Shown piece after piece: positions 26,005 to 33,221 of a DNA stretch of 64,000 nucleotides. The first letter of the stretch is position 1. Each line of letters starts with the position of its first letter. The position numbers and the translations under genes were made by a program. The notes under the pieces were generated by a model. The model was not told where the DNA came from. It ran no database searches and saw only the letters and a list, made by a program, of their open reading frames with translations. The stretch spans positions 207,491 to 271,490 of the forward strand of contig NZ_JBHTJT010000038.1 of the NCBI RefSeq assembly GCF_042676185.1. Direction: 5' to 3'. The stretch is from Tropicimonas aquimaris (GTDB lineage: Bacteria; Pseudomonadota; Alphaproteobacteria; Rhodobacterales; Rhodobacteraceae).

Positions 26005-28064
26005 CAGCGTCCCTCCAGCTGTCCGGCAATGAGCCGGGCGGCCGCTTCGGCTCCCGGCTCGGGCAGATCGACCTGCCCCAACGCGGCACGGAACTGCTCC
26101 GCCGCCGTTCCGTCGAGGAAATCCCGAAGGCATCGCTCCAGCCGCAGAAACTCGGTCTCTCCCACCGTGGCGCAAAGCCCGCGTTCCTCCAGCGCGTGCG
26201 TCCTGCGGCTCTGGTTGTCGAGATAGGGCGCCGATTGCGGAATGAGGATCGCCGGGATCCGGTGATACAGGATTTCGTTCACCGAATTGTATCCCGCCGC
26301 CGACAGCACGAAATCGGCGGCCAGAGCGAGCGCGGTGGCTTCCAGCGTCTGAACGACATGCGTGTTGGGCCAGCCATGCAGCGCCGGCGCGACGACGCTG
26401 CCGGGCCAGACGAGGATCAGATGCAGGCAGTCGGAGCGCTCCGAAAGGATCGAGGAGATCATCTGCAACTGGGCCGCCCTGTCGGAGGCCACGCCCCCGC
26501 CCAGCATGCTGACCACCAGCCTGTCGAAGCGGCGGCCAAACCGCTCCTGCAACCCCTCCCGAAGTCTCGCACGCTGCTGCGGCGACTGGTCGGTGTGCTT
26601 TACGATCGGCCCGACCATGTGGACTTTCGCGCCGAAACTGTAGTGATCGTTCAACTCGTCAAAGGGTTCAGAGGGGACGATAATTCGCTCGAAGATATGC
26701 TCCCGGTCCAGCGCGATCCGCGCCGATGTCCCGTCTGGCCAGAGCCCGCGTCGGATCCACACAGCCAGGAGATCCTTTTCCAGCACAGTGCGGAAGATGG
26801 AATCGAAGACGAAGCCGCCATCGAAGATCAACTGATCACCACGCCGGAGCGCCTGGGACAGGCGGCGATAGGTCAGGACGTCGTTCGCGTAGGGCTCCTC
26901 GTGGGTGTCGCTGCGCGAGACCAGCGGCATGCAGTCGAACCCGCGCCGAAGGATCATCGGCACACAGCTCGGAAAGGCGGCGAATGTGGCCGTGCGCGCC
27001 GGCATCGCCTCGGCGATCACCGCGCAGCGCTGCGCATGGCCCAGCCCAACCCCATTGGTGGGAAAGAACATCGTCCGCCGTGGGCGGCGGTCAGCGGTGT
27101 CCGCCCCGGTGTCCAGGCCGGCCGCAAGCTCGAGGCGGGCGATATCGACCGACCGCAGCCAGGGCGCCCGCGTTACCTGCTCCGAAATCTGCGACAGCGT
27201 GGGAACGACCGTGCTGCCGAGATAGCCGTCCAGCGCCACCAGCGACTCTGGCCCCCGCAGCGCCGGCGCGCCGGTGTCGACGATCGACCGGTCTTCGGTG
27301 CAATCGACCACGACTCCGCCCGCGGCCATCAGGTTGATCGACACGGAGGCCATCCGCTCGCCAGGCACCCCTTGCCCGAACACCGCGAAGATATCCGTCT
27401 TGCAGGCGTGGGCCACAGGCGACAGATCGGTCAGCAGCAGCACCTCGAGGTCGCGATGGACGGTAGACTTGATCAGTTCCTTCTGCTTGCCCGACGCGAT
27501 CACCCGCAGCCGGAACTCTCTCCGCTGGTTCATGTTCGTCAGGCAGTTCAGCGCGTCCGGCTCCTCCAACGCATTCGGCCCGAGCAGGATCGTGACGACG
27601 GGCCGCCCGGCAACCGGTCGAGACACCGGCGCCAACGCCGCCACCAGCGGGTTCACCGCCTCGGCGATCATCGGGCGCGGCTGGCTCTCGGCCAGGTCGA
27701 TCACCACGGCCTCGCGCCCGAGCGCATAGGCCAGCTTTGCCTTGGCGGCGAGGTAAGCCTGCAGATCCGCGAACCGCCCGGTTGCCACCACCGGCACCGC
27801 CGGCCCCAGCCCGTACTCCCAGAGCGAGGCCAGCAGGCGCTCTCCGAGATCCTCCGCCCCGAGGATGAACACCGCCTGCGGCGCGATCTCCGCCTTGTCC
27901 GCCAGATAGGACGCCGCTTCATAGGTCCGGGAGCGGCCGGTCTTTTCGGGCAGAGACGCGGCATCGATGCAGACCGCATGGCCGCGCGCGGCCAGTTGCG
28001 CCGCGAAGGCAAGCTGCGCGTCATAGGATCGGACATTTCGGGTGCCGGCTGCGACGATGATCAT
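26004..28064 (-). CDS. Large two-part glycosyltransferase-like protein with MurG/GT28-like C-terminal half
   Basis: 686 residues from the ATG at 28064, which overlaps the upstream stop (ATGA). Residues 1 to about 330 look like one Rossmann-type GT-B-like unit (MIIVAAGTRNVRSYDAQLAFAAQLAARGH; VVTILLGPN; later FAVFGQG and INLMAAGGVVVDCTED). From about 345 a second unit begins with the MurG-like glycine loop FFPTNGVGLGHAQRCAVIAEAM. Its C-terminal lobe has MLGGGVASDRAAQLQ and the donor-binding signature LSAAGYNSVNEILYHRIPAILIPQSAPYLDNQ of GT28-type enzymes. No membrane helix. The acceptor and sugar donor cannot be read. An envelope or exopolysaccharide role is inferred from the operon. Confidence 0.8.
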   Translation of the reverse strand: MIIVAAGTRNVRSYDAQLAFAAQLAARGHAVCIDAASLPEKTGRSRTYEAASYLADKAEIAPQAVFILGAEDLGERLLASLWEYGLGPAVPVVATGRFADLQAYLAAKAKLAYALGREAVVIDLAESQPRPMIAEAVNPLVAALAPVSRPVAGRPVVTILLGPNALEEPDALNCLTNMNQRREFRLRVIASGKQKELIKSTVHRDLEVLLLTDLSPVAHACKTDIFAVFGQGVPGERMASVSINLMAAGGVVVDCTEDRSIVDTGAPALRGPESLVALDGYLGSTVVPTLSQISEQVTRAPWLRSVDIARLELAAGLDTGADTADRRPRRTMFFPTNGVGLGHAQRCAVIAEAMPARTATFAAFPSCVPMILRRGFDCMPLVSRSDTHEEPYANDVLTYRRLSQALRRGDQLIFDGGFVFDSIFRTVLEKDLLAVWIRRGLWPDGTSARIALDREHIFERIIVPSEPFDELNDHYSFGAKVHMVGPIVKHTDQSPQQRARLREGLQERFGRRFDRLVVSMLGGGVASDRAAQLQMISSILSERSDCLHLILVWPGSVVAPALHGWPNTHVVQTLEATALALAADFVLSAAGYNSVNEILYHRIPAILIPQSAPYLDNQSRRTHALEERGLCATVGETEFLRLERCLRDFLDGTAAEQFRAALGQVDLPEPGAEAAARLIAGQLEGR

Positions 28065-29137
28065 GCCGTCTCCTCCAGCCCCAACAGGCTGACCATCCGG
28101 GCGCGGAACGCGGACTCCGACATCGCTTCCAGCACCGGCCCGGCCCGCCTGACCTGTTCCGCGTAGAGCTCCGGGCGCGCCAGAAACTCCGCGATCACCG
28201 CGTCGACCTCGGCGGGCTGGCAGGCCACCACCGCATCGCCGAAAGTGGCGCCCGTCTCGGCGTCCGTCAGAACAACCTTGCCGGCCGCCAGAGCTTCGGC
28301 AATGACCCGGCCGAAGCTCTCCCGCCAGGCTGGCGACGTGAAATAGACATGGAAATCGATCATCTCCAGAAAGGCTCCCACATCGATCGCGCCGAACGGC
28401 AGCATGGTCCAATGTGGCCGCGCGACCTCCGCATTCAGCAGGAAATCCGACCCGAGGATGACATTGGCCTCCGCCCGAGGGGAAAAGCACAGATCGAGCG
28501 CGGCGAGCGGCGGGAACTTCTCCCGCGTCGGGCGCGAATGCCGCCCGCGCCGGTCGCGGGGCTGAACGCCCCGATCGTCAATGCGCAAGTCGCAGATGTT
28601 GAACCAGTTCGCATCCAGTACCTCCCAGCCCGCGCAGTCCGGATGCGCGGCCAGCCACTCCGTCACCGTCGAGCGGTTGTGAACCGAGATCGGCGCGAGG
28701 CATTTCCTGAGCGCCAGCGTGGCATGATCGATCTGGTCGAGACAACCCGCCACGTCGAACGCCTCCGCACCGCCTGGTCTGGTGAAGTTTTCATGCGTCA
28801 CGACAACGAGTTGCCGAGCGATGATGCGGCCCTCGAAAGAGCGCTGGAACTTCAGGAAGGAGGGATTGTGAAAAACGACCACATCGGCGCTGATCTGCGG
28901 CGCGTCCCATACAAGCGGCAGGTGAAGCTCGTCGATCGCCTCGCGCAGCACCGGCGCAATCCGACGCTCCTGGCCGAACATCGCGGAACTGCGCGCATGG
29001 ACCACGACCGGCCCGAGTTCTGCGCTCACCCGAAGTTCCGCCGCCACCGCTGCAGAGGTCCCGCCAGAAAAGCGTGGCTCGACCACATAGGCGAATGCCG
29101 GATGCGTTGCGCCGCCGGACAACGGTCTCGATCCCAT
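28061..29137 (-). CDS. GT4-like glycosyltransferase
   Basis: 358 residues. The N-terminal lobe has FAYVVEPRFSGGTSAAVAAEL, a GT-B start with a glycine-rich loop, and the C-terminal lobe has the EX7E motif (ESFGRVIAEALAAGKVVLTDAETG) typical of GT4 nucleotide-sugar transferases. Cytosolic. Four bases separate the gene from the small secreted protein gene upstream and it overlaps the next glycosyltransferase by four. Substrate unknown. Confidence 0.8.
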   Translation of the reverse strand: MGSRPLSGGATHPAFAYVVEPRFSGGTSAAVAAELRVSAELGPVVVHARSSAMFGQERRIAPVLREAIDELHLPLVWDAPQISADVVVFHNPSFLKFQRSFEGRIIARQLVVVTHENFTRPGGAEAFDVAGCLDQIDHATLALRKCLAPISVHNRSTVTEWLAAHPDCAGWEVLDANWFNICDLRIDDRGVQPRDRRGRHSRPTREKFPPLAALDLCFSPRAEANVILGSDFLLNAEVARPHWTMLPFGAIDVGAFLEMIDFHVYFTSPAWRESFGRVIAEALAAGKVVLTDAETGATFGDAVVACQPAEVDAVIAEFLARPELYAEQVRRAGPVLEAMSESAFRARMVSLLGLEETA

Positions 29138-29141
29138 GAAT

Positions 29142-29474
29142 TCAGTAAGGCTGCGAACTGGAGGCGCGCACGCCGGCCACGCCGCCGGCAGTCCGCGCCG
29201 CCTGAACCCCGCCTGTTTCGGGGATGTAGTGGCACCGAAGCCGCCCCAGCGTCACATCGGTGCAGAACTTGCGCAGCTCGAGAGACAGCTCGTCCTCGCC
29301 CGCCAGAAGCTCGGGATATTCTTGAAGATAGGCCCACAAGGCCCTGGTATTATTGGTCGTCAGCAGGCTATCGATGGTCTGCAGTTGCTCCAACGTCACC
29401 TCTCCGCGGGCGCCAAAGGCAGCCGCCGACATCATAAGGGCCGTTACCACGGCAACAAGTTTCTTCTCTGGCAT
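29142..29474 (-). CDS. Small secreted protein, unknown function
   Basis: 110 residues from the ATG at 29474 (a TTG further upstream would add 24 residues and bury the signal sequence). Signal peptide MPEKKLVAVVTALMMSAAAFGARG. The mature part is a short helical domain (VTLEQLQTIDSLLTTNNTRALWAYLQEYPELL, then LSLELRKFCTDVTLGRLRCHYI) with two cysteines that could form a disulfide, followed by a Gly/Ala-rich tail. I do not recognise a family. Its place inside a glycosyltransferase operon suggests an envelope function. Confidence 0.65.
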   Translation of the reverse strand: MPEKKLVAVVTALMMSAAAFGARGEVTLEQLQTIDSLLTTNNTRALWAYLQEYPELLAGEDELSLELRKFCTDVTLGRLRCHYIPETGGVQAARTAGGVAGVRASSSQPY

Positions 29475-29567
29475 AGTATTACGGTCAGTCCCAATCGATT
29501 TCCACAAAACGAGGGGCTTCCGGCCTATGCCGCATTTCCCTCTCAACTCTTACAACTCGATCCATGC

Positions 29568-31877
29568 CTACTGGCTTGTAGCACTCCTGAGTTTGCTTAG
29601 CACCTGGCTTCTCAGCCGGGCTGTCCGCTCCGCCTCCGAAGGGCCGGTTCGCTGCCTCGCCGGCGCCGCCGCGACAGTCTTCTTCGCGGCCGGCTTGCCC
29701 GAGGCGACGGCACCGCCGCCGTCACCGGCAAGCCAGAGTTCGATCGTCCCGGGCGGCACGCTCGCCTTGCCCGTGAAGTCGCGGAGCAAAGCGCCCGAGG
29801 CCTCGGCCACAGCGGCCGCGACCGCCGCATCTTCGGCGTGGTAGTAGCGAATGTTCGACTGCGAAATCGAGAAACCGACGCGCGACGGCTCGGACGGCGC
29901 AAAACCGGAGCCTGCGAGGCGATCCACCACGGAAGCGATGTCGGACTGGCTGAGGTTGCCCGGCGCAAAGAGGCTGATCTGCGCTCCGGGGGCCAGCACC
30001 GTCTCTCGGCCCGCCAGGGTATCGACGTCGGGCCTACCCGCCAGCACGGACGGCTCTGTGGCGATCGCCTTGCGCGCCATCGGCCGGACGGGAACCCCGC
30101 CGTCGAGCGACGCAGTGACCACGAAGCCATCGGGAACCACCCCCACGATGGAAATCGGCTGCGGAGATGCCAGCGGCTCGTTCGGAGCGGCGCTCGCTTG
30201 CAGCGAGACAGGGCTCGCCGCCGCGTCGGCGGCTCGCAGCACCGGCTTGTCAGCAACCGCCAACGTGACCGGATCGGAGGTCGGGGTGATCACGGCACGG
30301 GCCGAACTGCGGAGATCGGACACGCTCGGCACCGTTGCGACAGAGGTCGCCGCAGTCGCGGAATTCATCGGATCCGAAACGGGTCGCAGGCGCAGGTCGC
30401 CCCCCCCGAGTGCAACCGCGCGAGCGCGCGGCAGCGGTGTGCCGGTCGCAGGCGACACGACACTGGCTGCGATGACGGGGGATCCGGGATCAACCGACGC
30501 CAAGGCGACGCCCGATGGCGTTGCCGCAACGGACTGTCCGGAGAGTGGGCCGACAACGTCGCGCGGCGCACCGATTGCGCCCGGCGTGACGGCAGTCACC
30601 GAAGCGACTCGTTCTCCGGCCGGCATGGCAACCGCACCCGCCGCAGCCATCTCTGCCACAGCCGCAGATGTCACTCCGGCCAGACGCTGGCTGCCGATGC
30701 TCGTCGGCGGGGCGGGACGCTCGGACGCGGCTCCCGCCACGGCGGCGATTTCCGTTCGCGCGACCTCGGCTCCGGTGGTCTGCTCCGGTGCCTCGACGGC
30801 CGCAGGCACCCGAGGCTGCGGTTCGGCACTCACGCCTGCCGAGGCTGACGCCTCAGCCGCAGGCCGCGCCGCGATGACGGTTTCCCCGGTCGAAGCAGCC
30901 TCGGTCACGACGGTTGTCGTGGCAGCGGAGGTCTCCGCCCCGAGGATCGGCGCGGGGACATCCGGCGCGTCTATGACTGGCAGTTGCGGCGGCACGGCTG
31001 CGACCGCGGGCGCTTCGGCCGAGATTATCGTTTCGCCCGCCGACACGTCCGACGAAGGCTCAACCCTTCCGGCAATCTCCCCGGAGGAACTGACATCGGC
31101 AACAGGCCCAACGGATCGTTCCGGCAACGCGAGGTAGCCGACGACCGCCAGCACCGGAATCAGCACCAGCGCCGACAGTCTCGCTGTCCGCCCAGACACA
31201 AAACCCCGTTCGACCACCTCCGCCCGCTCGACCTCGAACGGCAAGGGAGCGGCCTGAAGTCGCAGTTCCCCGGCCTCGATGAGCGGCCCCGGGTCATGCG
31301 AGTCGGCGAAATCCGGCGCTCCCGACTCGTTGTATCCGGAGTGGCGAATGCGCCATTCGGTTTCCTGAAGGCTGCGGAGCAGATCCTCCGGATCGGGCAA
31401 GGAGTCCTCGAGAAACGAAACCGACCCGTCCGAGGCCGAGCGCGGCTTTTTCTTTCTGCCGTGCGATCCGCCCTCGCCCTCTGCGAACCGTGCCACCGTC
31501 GCACCGACCGCCCCACCCTTGCTCTTGCGCGCATCGGACGCGCCGTTGAGGATCCTGGCGGTTTCGGCGAGTTCCCTTTGACGGCGACGCCGGGCCAACT
31601 CTTTCTCGCGAAACCCGAATTCGGCATCTGTGCCGGTCGTTGCATCGGTAGAGGCGACAGGGCTGGAAGTCGGAGACCTGCCGGAGGTGGCGCGCCCGGA
31701 GGTCGCCTCTGTATCGGTGACGTCATCGGAAGGGCGCGCGGTATCGCGCGTCCGTACCGGCTCCCGGAAGGAGCGTTCCCACCGATCGAAGGGAGAGGCG
31801 AACTGGTCTTCAGACCGGGTTTCGCCCTCATACCCAACATCTGACGGCAGCGCTCTGACGCCACTCGTCTCAACCAT
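29568..31877 (-). CDS. Large single-pass envelope protein with Ala/Val/Pro-rich periplasmic stretch
   Basis: 769 residues. Residues 1 to about 225 are charged and cytoplasmic in character (segments rich in Arg, Asp, Ser; GFREKELARRRRQRELAETARILNG could form a helix). One transmembrane helix lies at about 230-250 (LSALVLIPVLAVVGYLALPE). It is followed by a low-complexity Ala/Val/Ser/Pro stretch to about 620, then a compact C-terminal domain (LSQSDIASVVDRLAGSGFA; GFSISQSNIRYYHAEDAAVAAAVAEASGALLRDFTG) whose pattern resembles LytR_C/SPOR-like envelope domains by eye. Start at the ATG at 31877 behind GGGGAGC. First gene of the glycosyltransferase operon. It may anchor or regulate polysaccharide assembly; this is inference. 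Confidence 0.7.
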   Translation of the reverse strand: MVETSGVRALPSDVGYEGETRSEDQFASPFDRWERSFREPVRTRDTARPSDDVTDTEATSGRATSGRSPTSSPVASTDATTGTDAEFGFREKELARRRRQRELAETARILNGASDARKSKGGAVGATVARFAEGEGGSHGRKKKPRSASDGSVSFLEDSLPDPEDLLRSLQETEWRIRHSGYNESGAPDFADSHDPGPLIEAGELRLQAAPLPFEVERAEVVERGFVSGRTARLSALVLIPVLAVVGYLALPERSVGPVADVSSSGEIAGRVEPSSDVSAGETIISAEAPAVAAVPPQLPVIDAPDVPAPILGAETSAATTTVVTEAASTGETVIAARPAAEASASAGVSAEPQPRVPAAVEAPEQTTGAEVARTEIAAVAGAASERPAPPTSIGSQRLAGVTSAAVAEMAAAGAVAMPAGERVASVTAVTPGAIGAPRDVVGPLSGQSVAATPSGVALASVDPGSPVIAASVVSPATGTPLPRARAVALGGGDLRLRPVSDPMNSATAATSVATVPSVSDLRSSARAVITPTSDPVTLAVADKPVLRAADAAASPVSLQASAAPNEPLASPQPISIVGVVPDGFVVTASLDGGVPVRPMARKAIATEPSVLAGRPDVDTLAGRETVLAPGAQISLFAPGNLSQSDIASVVDRLAGSGFAPSEPSRVGFSISQSNIRYYHAEDAAVAAAVAEASGALLRDFTGKASVPPGTIELWLAGDGGGAVASGKPAAKKTVAAAPARQRTGPSEAERTARLRSQVLSKLRSATSQ

Positions 31878-31923
31878 CCGCTGCTCCCCAAAGCAAGCAT
31901 CAAACTAGACTTCGACCCGCTCG

Positions 31924-31948
31924 CGCCACCTGCAGCAAGATGGTGGCG
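31924..31948. repeat. 7-bp inverted repeat upstream of the envelope operon
   Basis: CGCCACC and GGTGGCG pair across an 11-nt loop in the 93 bases between the 59-residue ORF stop and the 769-residue gene. It may be the 3' end of the copper operon transcript or part of the leader of the next operon. No U-tract. Confidence 0.3.
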
Positions 31949-31970
31949 GGGTCGGTCACACTGTTGCAGT

Positions 31971-32150
31971 TTACTCAATCGCGCCGCTCGAAACAATGCG
32001 AAGGCAACCTGGGGATTGCTCACGCTTTGCGATGAAGTTCCGGATGCAGGTTTCCGCCCAGTCAATCCATGCGTCGGCGCGATCCCGCCGACCGGCTGCC
32101 CAATGGGCGCGCAGAATGTGAAACGCGCGGTGGTCGCTGGGCTCCCGCAC
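31971..32150 (-). CDS. Possible 59-residue protein downstream of the DUF3047 gene
   Basis: An open frame from the GTG at 32150 to the TAA at 31971, five bases after the DUF3047 stop. The predicted product has a coding-like composition (most codons end in G or C, in contrast to the other frames) and a helical, Trp-rich centre (FHILRAHWAAGRRDRADAWIDWAETCIRNF). No signal peptide. No obvious ribosome-binding site and no family that I recognise, so it could also be the remnant of a longer gene. Confidence 0.35.
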   Translation of the reverse strand: MREPSDHRAFHILRAHWAAGRRDRADAWIDWAETCIRNFIAKREQSPGCLRIVSSGAIE

Positions 32151-32154
32151 CGTT

Positions 32155-32802
32155 TCAGCGAAGCGTCAGACGCCGAAGTTCCGCGCGGATACTCCCGTCG
32201 GTGTCGTCGCTGTCGGCCGAGACCGCCAGACCGAAGAGTATTCCCGGCTCGGCGCCGAAGGCGCGGCGGAAATCTCCCGCGAGGTCCACGGTCTGGGCCG
32301 CCGCGCCGGGGCGCGCGGCCTGCAGCGGGATCGTCACGCCGCGAGGCCCGAGATAGGGGCTGGCGAGCGGCGCACCGAGAGGATGGGCGCCACCGTGGAC
32401 ATAGACCAGCGCCCGCGCATCGCGGTCCCGCAGCACCCGGGAAAGCCCCGCCCCGCGCAACCTGTCGGCCGCCGCCTCCGGCAGGAAGAGGAAATAGAGC
32501 GCAAGGTTGCGGTCGTCGCCGCCCTTGCGCGTCAGGTCGGTCGGCGGCACCGATTGCCCGACGCTCCATTCCCAGCTGGCCTGCCGCGCCCCCGCCTCTT
32601 CCGGCGCAAGCGGCAGGTACAGCAGCGAGACGCCGCCATCGGAGGTCAGAGACAGCCGGTCTGGCGCAAGCGTCCACTCGTTGGGCCGCTTGAGCGGGAA
32701 CCTCTGTTCGCGCCAGCCGTCGTCGAACCGGATCGCGCCGGCCGATGCGGCGGAGGCGACGACCGCAAGCAGCGCTGCGGCGGCCAGTACCCCACGCATC
32801 AT
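32155..32802 (-). CDS. DUF3047 family secreted protein
   Basis: 215 residues. Signal peptide MMRGVLAAAALLAVVASAASAG. The mature protein has the DUF3047 pattern: PNEWTLAPDRLSLTSDGGVSLLYLPL, the WEWSV segment, and LTRKGGDDRNLALYFLFLP, then LVYVHGG and the late FRRAFGAEPGILFGLAVSADSDDTDGSIRAELRRL. Periplasmic, function unknown; the family has a lectin-like beta fold as far as I recall. It overlaps the cueR stop by a few bases (start at 32802 or 32799), so it is transcribed with the copper genes. Confidence 0.8.
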   Translation of the reverse strand: MMRGVLAAAALLAVVASAASAGAIRFDDGWREQRFPLKRPNEWTLAPDRLSLTSDGGVSLLYLPLAPEEAGARQASWEWSVGQSVPPTDLTRKGGDDRNLALYFLFLPEAAADRLRGAGLSRVLRDRDARALVYVHGGAHPLGAPLASPYLGPRGVTIPLQAARPGAAAQTVDLAGDFRRAFGAEPGILFGLAVSADSDDTDGSIRAELRRLTLR

Positions 32803-33212
32803 CGGGAGGCCGTAACGGTCGGCTTAGACGGCGCGGCGAGATCGTCGAGGATCGGGCAATCGGGGCGATTGTCGCCCGCGCATTCGTGGACGAGATGGGA
32901 CAGCGTCCTTTTCATCGCGATCAGCTCCTCGATCTTGGCGTCGATCCGGACCAGGTGCTCGCTCGCGATCTTTTTCACGTCGGCACTGGCCCGAGATGTG
33001 TTCACGTAGAGCTCGAGCAGCGCGCGGCAATCGTCGATCGTGAAGCCGAGCGAGCGGGCGCGGCTGAGGAAGGTCAGCTTGTGCAAATCGCTCTCCCGGA
33101 ACGTGCGGTAGCCGTTGGTGCTGCGCATGGGCGACACGAGGCCGATCTCCTCGTAGTAGCGGATGGTCTTGGCAGGCAGGCCCGACAGCCTGGCGACATC
33201 GCCGATGTTCAT
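32799..33212 (-). CDS. cueR: Copper-responsive MerR-family regulator
   Basis: 137 residues. The HTH (MNIGDVARLSGLPAKTIRYYEEIGLV-type start) is followed by the dimerisation helix and a metal loop with Cys112 and Cys120 (CAGDNRPDCPIL), the two-cysteine arrangement of Cu(I)/Ag(I)/Au(I)-sensing CueR/HmrR. It distorts 19-bp-spaced promoters and activates them with copper. It lies nine bases after copA in the same direction, and a matching promoter is present in front of copA, so it likely activates its own operon. Confidence 0.9.
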   Translation of the reverse strand: MNIGDVARLSGLPAKTIRYYEEIGLVSPMRSTNGYRTFRESDLHKLTFLSRARSLGFTIDDCRALLELYVNTSRASADVKKIASEHLVRIDAKIEELIAMKRTLSHLVHECAGDNRPDCPILDDLAAPSKPTVTASR

Positions 33213-33221
33213 GGCGTCCTC

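Noticed and set aside
29838..31137. Long plus-strand ORFs opposite the 769-residue envelope protein
   Set aside because: Low-complexity sequence produces open frames on both strands. The minus-strand frame has the ribosome-binding site, a membrane helix, a compact C-terminal domain and the operon context.
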